Source of the DNA: Pleodorina starrii
Taxonomy: Eukaryota; Chlorophyta; Chlorophyceae; Chlamydomonadales; Volvocaceae
Length of the DNA: 64,000 nt
Direction: 5' to 3'
Assembly: GCA_030267565.1 (NCBI GenBank)
Contig: BRXU01000004.1
Location: 1,864,001 to 1,928,000, forward strand
How positions within the stretch are numbered: position 1 is the first letter of the stretch; each line of letters opens with the position of its first letter. A program made the translations under genes and the position numbers. This document shows, one piece after another, positions 45,101 through 55,300 of this stretch. The notes beneath the pieces are model-generated. The model was not told the origin of the DNA and did not search any database. It was given only the letters and a program-made list of their open reading frames with translations.

Positions 45101-47232
45101 CATCGCACTCGATACCCATACCATTCCCCCCACACCCACCCATTCAACCCCCCCCCCCCACACACACACATACACACCCAACGCACGACAGGCGTCGGAA
45201 ATTGCGGCGCTGCAGCCGCTGCTGTACGGCTGCCGGCGGCTGGTGATGGTGGGCGACCCGCAGCAGCTCCCCGCCACCCTCTTCTCCGCCGCCGCCAAAG
45301 AGACCCTCCTGGAGCGATCCCTGTTCGAGCGCCTGGCGCAAGCGGGCATGGCCGTCAAGATGCTGTCCGTACAGTACCGCATGCACCCCGAAATCCGTAC
45401 ATTTCCGTCGTCGTACTTTTACGGCAACCGCCTGGCGGACGGCGAATCCGTGGCGCGCGCCGCCGCGGCGCCGCCGCCGTACTACGCCGCCGACCTGCTC
45501 AAGCCGTACGTCGTGTACGACGTGTCTGGCGGCCGGGAGTGGCTGCAGGGCCGCTCCCGCAGCAACGAGGCGGAGGCGGAGCTGGCCCTGGGTCTGTACC
45601 TGGAGCTGCTGGCGACGGTGAGGAACGACCCAGGGGTCGGTGCGGCGGCGGCGGACGCCGCCGCCGCCGCCGCCGGCGGCGCCTCCGGCGCCGGCGGCGG
45701 CCGCGGCCTGCGCGAGCCAACGCCCCCTGGCGGCGGCCGCGCCGCGTCGGTCGAGCGGTCGTTAGGCGGCGGCGGGAGCGACCCGGCGGCGGCGCAGCAG
45801 CAGCAGCAGGCGGCGTTTTCCTGTCTGGCTGGCTACACGCTGGGGGTGAGTGTGGGCATCATCACGCCGTATCGGGCGCAGCGGGAGCTCATTCGGCGCA
45901 AGTTCGTGGAGGCGCTCGGGCCGGGGGTGCTGGAGGCGGTGCGGATTGAGACGGTGGACTCATTCCAGGTGGGTTGGGTGGGGAAGGGAAAGGGGAGGAG
46001 GAGGGAAGGCGGGAGAGCACAATACAGGAGATGTCCGCAGCGGAGAAACGTAGGCGACCCAGGGGATGGTGGGTGGAGGTGGGGGTGGCGTTTGGCAGGA
46101 AGGGGTCGCGGGGCATATGGGTGGCTTGTCGAGCGTACTGTATACCTTACCGGATGCGCACCTCCCAACCACCACCGCCCCCACGCAACAGGGCAAGCAG
46201 CTGGATGTCATCATCCTCTCCTGCGTCCGCACCGTCCGCCCCGGCGCGCCGCCGCCCTCGGCCACCGCCGGCAGCGGCGGTGTGGGCTTCCTGGCCGACG
46301 TCCGCCGCATGAATGTGGCCATCACGCGCGCCAAGCAGGCGCTCTGGGTGCTGGGCCACTTTGCGGCGCTGGGGCGGGAGCCCGCGTGGGCGGCGCTCCT
46401 CGCCGACGCGCAGGAGCGCGAGTGCGTCATCCGGGAGGCGGCCGCCCTGGAGCTGTGCCCCCAGTGGGAGGCTTTCCTGGAGCGACAGCGCGCAAACGCA
46501 AACGCCAACGCCGCCGCGGCGCGGGCGCAGCAGCAGCAGCAGGCGGAGGCCGGGACACAGCAGCGCTTCGGGCCGGGGCCAGGGTCAGGGGGGGGGGTGC
46601 TGGTGGCGGCGGGTCCGAGCGGCGCGGGGTTCGGGTCGGGTCCTGGGCCTGGGCCTGGTCAGATGGCGTTCCAGCAGCAGCCGCTGCCGCCCCCGGGCGC
46701 GTTGCAGCGGCCCGGGGGGCCCGGGCCGGATTGGTCCCAGGCGGCGTACCAGGCGTTGGGGCCGCCGCGTCCTCCTCCCGGCCGACCGCAGCTGCTGCAA
46801 TCCGTAGCGCCGCCGGGCCCGGGTCCGGGGCCGGGACCGGGAGCGGGACAAGGCTTCCCACAGTCGGGCATGGACGGCGCGAGTCAGCAGCAGCAGCTGC
46901 TGCAGCCGCAGGGCGGCGCAGATGCGGCAGCGCCGCTGCCGCAGCAGCGCCGGACGCGGCCGCCGGGGGCGGCCCGCGGCGGCGGTGGAGGCCGCGGCGG
47001 TCACCGGCCCCGCTCCCTCAACCAGCTCCAGTTCCACAACGCGCCACCACAGCTGCAGCCGCAGCCGCTGGCTGGACAACAGCAGCAGCAGCAGCACCAG
47101 GGGGCCGGCAGGGGGCGGGGGGCGCTGGCGAGTATGCTGCCAAAGCACGGGAGGGGGTCGGGGCGCGGGGGGCGGGGGCAGGGGTCGGGGCGGGGCGCGG
47201 AGGTGGGGCAGGCGGCCGCGCCGGAGCAGTAG
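39121..47232 (+). CDS. SEN1: SEN1/MAGATAMA3-like superfamily 1 helicase
   Basis: UPF1-like SF1B RNA/DNA helicase. The Sen1/senataxin family resolves R-loops and terminates non-coding transcription in the nucleus. Twelve exons: 39121-39258, 39675-39814, 40279-40534, 41344-41511, 41789-42082, 42405-42665, 43010-43368, 43624-43876, 44076-44163, 44665-44852, 45192-45968 and 46192-47232; they are in phase and give 1320 residues. The N terminus is short. HYRRTFEPLLMEEARGSLRA matches the entry of plant MAA3. Motifs: TPQREAIVAA (Q motif), GPPGTGKTHT (Walker A, from 43010), VCAPSNAATDELLDRIL (Ia), FVLIDEAAQ (II), VMVGDPQQLPAT (III), LSVQYRMHPEI (IV), GIITPYRAQRELIR, ETVDSFQ/GKQLDVIILSCVR (V) and RRMNVAITRAKQALW (VI). 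An Ala/Gly/Gln insert (about 45625-45825) splits the region between motif IV and TPYRAQ. The last 230 residues are Gly/Pro/Gln-rich. Exon 6 could instead begin at 42417, also in frame. Confidence 0.92.
40155..40265. repeat. 14-bp CT-rich tandem repeat
   Basis: Tandem CCTCCCTCCCCTCG units forming the pyrimidine-rich 3' end of SEN1 intron 39815-40278. Confidence 0.85.
40755..41165. repeat. 38-bp tandem repeat
   Basis: About ten copies of a 38-bp unit built from CCCTCACCTG, CCCTCATCTG and CCCCCGCATCCACACCTG, in the 40535-41343 intron of SEN1. The last copies lose one sub-unit. ORFs such as poly(CPHLPS) across it are artefacts. Confidence 0.92.
41200..41312. repeat. (ACACCC)n hexanucleotide array
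   Basis: About 18 copies of ACACCC in the same SEN1 intron, 31 bp upstream of the 3' splice site at 41343. Confidence 0.95.
41731..41757 (+). repeat. Dispersed module A copy (SEN1 intron 41512-41788)
   Basis: CCTCCGCTGCGGTATCTTCC then TTTTACC, about 30 nt before the 3' splice site at 41788, sense orientation. Confidence 0.85.
42943..42975 (-). repeat. Dispersed module B copy (SEN1 intron)
   Basis: Complement of GGGAGTGATATGCCCC then TTTATATAACAA, antisense to SEN1, 35 nt before the 3' splice site at 43009. Confidence 0.85.
44571..44640 (+). repeat. Adjacent dispersed modules A and C (SEN1 intron 44164-44664)
   Basis: Module A (TTCGCTGCGGCATCTTCTTA, 44571-44590) is followed by module C (GGCCTATACGTGCATAACCC, 44621-44640), which ends 24 nt before the 3' splice site. 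An inverted A copy (GGTACCGCAGCGAAG) lies at 44385-44399 in the same intron. Confidence 0.78.
45009..45034 (+). repeat. Dispersed module A copy (SEN1 intron 44853-45191)
   Basis: CCTCCGCTGCGGTATCTTCT then TCTAAAG, sense orientation, about 155 nt before the 3' splice site. Confidence 0.8.
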
Positions 47233-49395
47233 CAGCGGCGAATGCTGGTAGGGGTGGTGGTGGAGGTAGGGTAGGGACGGCCGCTGCGGTTGCAGTGGCG
47301 GTGGCGGTAGCAGTGGTGTCGGTTGCAGCAGTTTTGTGGCGGGTAGGTTCAGGTGCGGCACGGAGCGCCGCAGGGCGCAATTAATCGATTACAGAGGAGC
47401 TGGATAACAGCTACGTACAGGGCGCAAGGGGGGCACTGAAGTCCTCTGAAGGAGCGAGGAGGCCGTCGGGAGGCGCGAGTGGGGCAGGGCAGCTGCATGG
47501 CATGGCAGGGCAGGGCAGCTGCATGGCATGGCATGCGGTGGTGTTGGGAGGCGGGGGCGCGCAATGCTGCGGGTAGAGCTGGGCTAGGAGTGCGGCGGCG
47601 GGAGAAGGGGGGGGAGGGTTTCGGAGCGGGCGTCGCGGTGGCGCTGGACGGCCGCGTCTGACCGACTGGGTGCCGGACCGCTGGTTGTTGGCCTGGACTG
47701 GCCCGGCCTGGCTGATTGGCTGATTGGTTACCGTAGTTGGCTGATTGGCAGGATTGAGGTTAAATCTGACCCCCGCAGGATGGAGTGGCGCTGAGAAAGT
47801 ACCGGTAGCCGATCAGGGTTGGGCTGCCGGTAAGGCTCATGGTTCGTGGTGGTGGTGGTTGTGGTTGTCGCTTTTATCACTGCTACGGGGGGCTGCAGGC
47901 TGGCGGAATGGCCGATTGGGCCGTGTCATATCTTTTGCAGGGGTGAGGGAGAAGGCGCAGTGCGTTCGTCTCGTCCCAAGGGCATGTAGCGCCCCTATGC
48001 CCTTCCGGGCGAGGCTGTCTGGTGTGCAGCTTTCAGAGGCGCGCGCGTCTCGTGCAGGCAGTCTCTCGGTCGGCAGCGGCACTTCCAGTTCTTAGGGTTT
48101 TGCCCGTTAGCGTCCCGGCGCCCAAACCGGCAACTCTTGAGCCATTAACAGGGATCGCTGTTGTCTTCTTATGAAGGAGAAGAAGGAGAAGTAGATTAAA
48201 GGGAGGATGCTGATGCAAACAAACAACGCAGCGCACACCTGGAGACACCCGGCTCCGGACGGCACCCGATTTACATGCCACCCTTGCATCACCTGCTGGC
48301 TGATACCGGTGCTAGCGGACTGTGTGAAAGCTGGTTCCCCCCCTTGTGTACAGGTAACCAGCGCATCCTAACAGCGGTGCGGCGTCCGACCTGCAATAAC
48401 GACAAATGCACAGAGCCTTGCGAATCCTCCGGATTGTGTGTGTGTGTGTGTGTGTGGATGGGAGTGTGGTGGGGAACGCGGACGCAATGCGCTGAACGCA
48501 AAGCCGCCCCGCCACACCCCTCACCACCTGTCCCACAGGGCCCTGCGCGCCTGCTCCCGATCGACCATTACACCACCACAACAACAACAACAAGCACCGC
48601 CGCGCGCTTGCAGTGCGAGCCAGGGGGGAGGAACGGGTCCTAGCCTTTTCATAGCTTTCGAGTACGTGTCGAGTGCGTGTGTGTGTATTGCTATTATCAT
48701 GCACATGCAAGTCAGCAGCAAAGCAGCTGAGATCAGTTCCCTCCTGCGCGACACTCCTACCGTAGGTACTAAGAACATACATCCATCGTATAGCTCGAAC
48801 CTCCACAGCCTCCAGCCTCCGCAATCCGGCGTCTCACGAGCAGCCGCCCAAGGCCGCAGCAAATGCCATTCGCCCGCTCGCTCGCTCGCCTCCCGGCTGG
48901 AGAAAAGGGCGGTGCCAGGGAGGGAGGAGGATGCAAAGACGGAAAGGAGGCCGACGGGTGCGAGCCCCCCAAGCAGCGGCATGACGGCTGGAGCCGCCAG
49001 TCTGATAACAGTCCGGTTTGCCCATCTTGCCGCGCCGCACTAAACCCTAAAACCCACTAATCTACCTACCTACTAGCGGAGATTTAAATTCTGATTTCTG
49101 AAACATGCGCCAGGAGGAGACCCTCAGAGGTGCCTACCTGGTACCTGGTATTTAGGGTTTTAGGGTTCGTTTCGATGGCCGCACCGCCACAACTTGGGCC
49201 ACCGCCGGTGCCGCCGATGTACCTCTTTTAACTGCCCCCCCACTACCCCCCTACCACCACCACCATCACCACCACCACCATCACCACCACCACCTTGGTC
49301 CCATCCATCAGTACACCTGCCCCGCCTCCCCCCTACACGCCGCTGGCGGGCAGAAAGCGCCGCCAGCTGTTTCTCTCCGCCGAAGAGTGCCTCCT
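47233..49395. other. Convergent intergenic region SEN1/OPR-like gene
   Basis: 2.16 kb without a supported gene. It contains a GGCAGGGCAGCTGCATGGCATG duplication near 47494-47532, GT/CA tracts (48436-48460), telomere-type motifs at 48093, 49043 and 49152-49167, and a CCACCA tract (49253-49292) just past the OPR-like stop. Confidence 0.6.
48271..48275 (-). terminator. Possible TGTAA polyadenylation signal, OPR-like gene
   Basis: TGTAA on the minus strand about 1.1 kb beyond the stop codon at 49396. It is the only such signal seen in the interval, so it is a candidate only. Confidence 0.35.
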
Positions 49396-52300
49396 TCACG
49401 GCTCAAGGACCTCCGGTTCAACCACCGGCAGGCTCCTCTCCTTCGGCTGCTGCTGCTGCTTCGGCGGCGTTGGCGCCGCCGCAGCAGCCGCCGCTCCGGA
49501 GCCCGTGGGCGCGGCCCTCGGAGTCCGACCCATCAGGTTCCACGTCCTCGGATCTTGTGGATCCAGAGCCGCCCGCCGGCCGGGCTTCGCAGCGGCGGCC
49601 CCGCCTCCGCCGGCCTTCTGCGCCTGTCCAGCCTTGCCCAGACCCCAACTGCGCACCTTGATGCCCGCGCCGCCGCCGCCGCTGCTGGCACTGCTGCTGC
49701 CGCTGCCGCTGCCGCTGCTGGCACTGCTGCTGCTGCTGGCACTGCTGCTGCTGCTGGCACTGCTGCTGCCGGCACTACCGCTGCCCGCTGTCTTGCCAAA
49801 AACAAAGCTGGGCTTGCGAGCGGCGGCGGCGCTCCGCAGCCTGTCCGCCCCCGCGCCACCGTCGTCCACATCCTCCCCGTTGCCGTTGCCATTGTCACCG
49901 CCGTCGCGCTCCGCCTCCTCCGCTTCCTTGGCCGCCCGCGCCGGCGGCCGAGACGACTGCGGTAAGAACTGCAACAGCTGCGATATGGCAGCGCGAGTGC
50001 GCTCGTCGGCGGCGGCGCCGCCGCCACTGGCCGGCGGCGCCGCCGGGGCCGCCCGCCGGGCGGCGGCGCCGCGCGCCCCCGCGGCCGCCCGCTCCCCGGG
50101 TGACAGGCGGCGGAACGGCACCCGCGTGCTGGGGGCCTCCACGTCAGCTGCTGGAGTTGGCGCCACCGGCTCCGAAACCGCCGCCGCCGGCCCCGCCACC
50201 ACTCCCTGCCGTGCCTCGGCTTGCGCCGGCTCTACCGCCGCTGGCGGCGGCGGCACCACCGCCGCTGCCGCTGCCGCCGCCACGGGCTCCGTCGGCCGCG
50301 CCGTCGCAGCAGCCCCCACCTCTGACCCAGCGGCGGCAGCGCGGACGGCCTCCGCGATCGCCTCCGCCGCCTCCGCCACATCCACCACCGGCCCCCGCTG
50401 CCCCGCACCCGAGGCCGCCGCCACCTCCACCGCCGTCGCCGCCGCTGTCGCTGCCGCACCGGCACCCTGCGACACGCCCGACGCGGCCTCTGGGGTGGCG
50501 TCCACCGCTCTGCCGCCGGACGCTGGCGGCTGGCCGCTTATCCCATCGAGGATCGCATCGAGGTCGTAATACTCCGCCTCCGCCACAGGGCCCTGCTGCA
50601 GCCCCGGCCGCGCCGCCGCCGGCGCGTCGCCAAACGCGCCGAGTGCGGCTCCAGCTGCTCCGAAACCCCGACTGCTCCACTCCGCCGCCGCCGCCGCGCC
50701 GCCGGCACGACCACGCCGCATGGCCGAGCCCGCCGCCGCCGCGCGGCGGACCTGGGCCTGGGCCGGCGCGGCCGCCGCCGCGGCGGCGGCGGAGCCGCCG
50801 CCGCCGCCGCCGCCAGCGGCGGCAGCGCCTGTTTGCTCCATGGCCTTCCTGAGCCGGTCCTGCAGTCCTTCGATCAGCGCCTGTGCCAGCCGCTCGTCGA
50901 AGGGGTGGTTGCGGTCGCTGCAGGCGTGCAGCCGCACCTCCAACGCCTCTTCCAAAGCGACCACCTCGGCCACGCTCAGCGAGTGGCCCCACTGCTCCAG
51001 GGCCTGAGGGCGAGATGGCGGTAAGAGTTAAGAGGGGCATCCAGCGTTCGGAGTGCAGAGAGGGAGAGGGGCCGTGAAGCGGGTCGGGGGCGTCAAAGAG
51101 GGTGAGCAGTGAGAGAGCGGGCGTCAATGGAGAGGGGGGGGGCCGCGGCGCGCGGACGCGAGGCAAGGAGGCAAGCAAAGCGAGTCTCGGGGCAGGCAGG
51201 CAGGCGCGAGATCCTACATCCCTACACACTCCCCCTTGCAAGATGCCACAAACCCCCTCCCCCCGGCAAGATGCCACAACACCCCCGGCGCAACAACCCC
51301 TAGGGGCAACTCACCGCCACCGCGCCCACCATCGCCGCCATGTCGCTGTCCACCATCGCCACCTCCGGGCCCACACCCCTGCCCAGCTTCGCAACCGAAG
51401 CCAGCGCCGCCGCCGCGCCGTCGCGCCAGTGCGCCGCCGGCTGCACGCCCCAGTCAGACAGCGCCGCCAGCACCCCCGCCAGGCACTGCAGGTTGCTCCA
51501 GGCCAGCCGGGGCAGCGGCTCCTGCTGCTGCTGCTGCTGCTGACCGCGGCGCGGCTGGCGGCCGGAGCCCGCCCGCTGGCGCTCCTGCAGCTCCGAAACC
51601 AGCTGGTCGGTGCCCACATGCAGCAGCCAGGCTGCGCTCGTGATGGCGTCCGCCAGTTGGGGCCCGGGCCGGTAGCCGTGCGTCCGCAGCGCCTGGGAAG
51701 TGGTGCAGATGCGGGGAGGGTGGGAGGTGGGGGGATGGGGTAAGGGGGGCGGGCGTGGGATCAACGACGGAGCTTTGGGGGGCGGGGGTGGGTTGAGACT
51801 TGAGAGTGCAGTACGCCTGCCCTTTATATTGGTATTGGAACTCCCCTCCTGCCCCGCCCCCTCACCTCGCAGACTTCCCACAGGGTTTCCTGCTGTAACG
51901 TGTCCTCCGCCGCACTGGCGCTGGCAGCCAATCCGCTGGCATCCGCCGTCCCCGCCTCCGCCGCGGCGGCACACTCCGCCAGTACCACCGGCGCGCGCTC
52001 CAGCGACTTGGCCACCGCCGCCTCCACTGCCTGCAGCACCTCGGTGCGCACCGCGTGGCCCATGATGCCGACCGCGTGCAGCAGCCGCACCATGAACCGT
52101 GGGTCGGTCGACGCGAACTCGCGCATGCGCGACTCCAGCGCCGCCGCCAGCCGCGCCGGCAGCATGGGCGCCAGCGCCGGCTGGTAGACGGTGGCGGCGA
52201 CCGCCATTGCGGCCTCCGCCAGCTCGTGCGGCGGCGCCGTCGCCGCCGCGGCCTCCAGGCGCCTGCACGAAACGGAAGGGGAGGAGGGGCGCGCGTGCAC

Positions 52301-55300
52301 CGGTGCATGTGCGTGCCTTGGTGCTTGCAGCGTGTGTGTTTGCGTCCACCGTGTCCAACCTACCGTATCGCTGATGTACCGTAATCCTCTTAAAGGCCAT
52401 GTGCCCTCTTGGCCCCTGACGCGGCCCCTGACGCGAGCCCTGACTTGCACTGCCGCACCCAACCGCCCACCCCACCCCTCCCCGACCCGACCCACTTGTA
52501 AAAGTCCTCCAGCCACTGGGGCTGCGGCTCCACCCCCGCTCCCTTCATCTCCCGCAGCAGCGTCGCCGCCTGGTGCCAGCCCACCGCCTCCATGCATCCG
52601 TACGTCAGCGACTGCATCGCCACCAGCCAGGCGCCGCGCTTCTCGGGTGAGCTCGCGTGCGGCAGCCGCAGCTCCAAGCCGGAGAGGAGGGAGGTGAGCA
52701 AGAACGCCACGTCACGCGAATCGCCGCCGGCGGCGGACCCGAAGGACAGCAGCTCCTCGCCCTCGGTGCATTCCAGGAGCGCCTGTGCGGGTTTGCGGAG
52801 GATACCGTGGGCGAGGCAGGAGGAGGAGGAGTATAAAGAAAATTTCGCAGCGGAGAAGGAGGGGGAGGGGGAGGAGGAGGTGTCCACGAATAGGCCGCAG
52901 CCCGTGAACGGTAACGTTCAGGAGGAGGAGGAGGAGGATGAAGGGAAGGAGGATGAAGGGAAGGAGGAGGCCACACATGCGCACACAACACCTTCCTGGG
53001 TTGCGCAGCGCAGCGTCCTCCGACCAACGCCAGGCCGTGTCAGACCCGTATCTCTTAGCAGCAGCACACACACACATGCCCACAAACACGCGTCCCCCAC
53101 CCCCCATACACACACGTCCACGTACCCGGTACCGAACGCACGCTTCGGACCCACGCACCTGCAAGAGCGGCCTCTGCCGCTCCATCGCTTGCCCCGGGTC
53201 GCCCGACGGATCCGACTGGGCGTGGCGGACAAAGAAATGGAGCAGCACCAGCGCCGGGTGGGTGCCCGTGCGTGGGACCAGCTCCTGAGGGGTGGGGGGA
53301 GGGGGAGGGAAGGCAGCGAGGGAGGGTGGGGGGCGGGGGGCGGGAGAGAGGGTGTTTGGAATGGAAAGCAGCAGGGAACGAGGCGCAGAGATGTAGAGAG
53401 AGAGAGAGGGTTGGACAGTCAAACGAGGCAGGGGAGGGAGGGCGGGTCAAGGGACACAAACGAACAAACGAACAGACAAACAAACTGGCGCATCGTGGAG
53501 TGGAATGGTGAAGCAAAGGCGACACGTCACACGAGGAGGGGAGCGCGTGGGGGCTAGCGCGGCGTGAGGCGGGGGAGTCAGGGAGTGGTATGCTCCAGGG
53601 CGACGGCGGGAGTGATAAGCTCCGAAGGGGGGGAGGGGGGCGCGGTCGCGCACTGTGACGGTGACGGGGACGGGGACTCTGTGGTGACTGTTGACTATCA
53701 CGCGGCGAGACGAGGCGAACCAGGAGGGGGCCACGCTCTCCGCTCCCCCCCTTTCATCGTGTGTGTGCACACCGCGAACCGCGCATCGCGAACCGCACCG
53801 CGCATCGCGAACCGCATCGCGAACCGCATCGCGAACCGCACCGCGCATCACGAACCGCATCGCGGACCGCACCGCGAACCGCATCGCACACCGCAGCTGA
53901 GAGCGGCACAAGCCGGGGCGAGTGTGGGCATACGTACCGTACTCGTGGTGGGGGGCCAGCGGGGCGCACCACCAACATCGAGACGTCGCGGCGTCGTTTC
54001 CCGCCCCGTTCCCCCTCCCCCCCTTCCTCACACCGCCCGCCTCGAGGATAGGGCTCTACCCCGCCCCGTCCTGCCTCGCCCTGTCCTACCCCGCCCTGCC
54101 CTGCCCCGCCCCGCCCCGTCCTGCCCCGTCCTGTCCGCCCCCCCTGCCCCGCCCCGTCCCGGCCCGCCCTGCCCCACCTCGACTCGCTGGCAGAACAGGC
54201 GCATGAAGTTGGGGTCGGGCCTGTGGGCCCGGGCCGAGCAGTGCGAGGCGAAGGTGGCCAGCATGTTCTGCTGCTGCAGCGGCATGCGCCGAGCCAGATA
54301 GTACTCCACATCCTGCGGCAAGAGGGCGCGGCAAGAGGGCGGACGGGCGGGCGGTACCTTGGGGTTACGACGACACCGTAGCGGAGGGACGTAGGCGGGC
54401 GGGGGGCGCAGGCGAGGGGCGCAGGCGGGCAGGCGCTCCGTGTTGGGTCCAGGGGGCAGCAGGAGGGACGGCCGGCCGGCGGGTTGGAGGGAGGGCGGGC
54501 GAGACGTGGCTCTCAGGCAGACGGCCACCAGAGGGGTGAGGGGGAGAGAGGGCTCTGGGCTGCCAGGGTTGGGTTTCGGGCCGCGGCACAGCAATACCGG
54601 TGCAACGGCAAAGACACTGCCCAGACCGCAACCAGGCACTCGTCGTAACCGCGCAATAATCACACCCACGCACGGAAGCCCTTCCCAATCCTCCACTCCT
54701 CACCCGCAGCAGCCCCTCCGAAGCGAAGCTCCCCAGCAGCCGCATCTCCATCAACAGATCCTGCAGCTCCTTATCATGGACCTCCAGAACCACCACGGAA
54801 CCCGCCGCCACTGCCGCTGCCGCTGCTGCATCCCCACCGCCGGCTGTCGTATTCGCGGTGCTGCTGCTGCTGCCTTGCAGCAGCGCCGGCCGCAGCGCCC
54901 GCTCCAACAGTCCCCACATCGCGGCCGGCGGCTCCTGCCCCGCATGCCGCAGTCCCACCAACAGCTGCACCACGTCGCCCAGCTCCAGGGGCAGCAGCAG
55001 CGCCGGGTCGAGCTGCAGCACCTGCAGCAACTCCTCCTCCCGCTGCTGCTGCTGCAGCTGCTGCTGCTCCACCTCCTCCTCCCGCTGCCGCTGCTGCAGC
55101 TGCTGCTGCTCCACCTCCTCCTCCTCCTGCTGCTGCTGCTGCTGGGCCCCGTCCGTCGGCGCCGCCGGCACCATCCTCGTCACCTCCGTCTGCCCCGGAA
55201 TCGGCTCCGGAACCAGTGTCCCCTCCGCAAACCGCAGCTGCCCCTCCAGGTCCTCCATCACCGCCCGGCAGGCCGCCATCGCCAGCGTGACGTAATTCGC

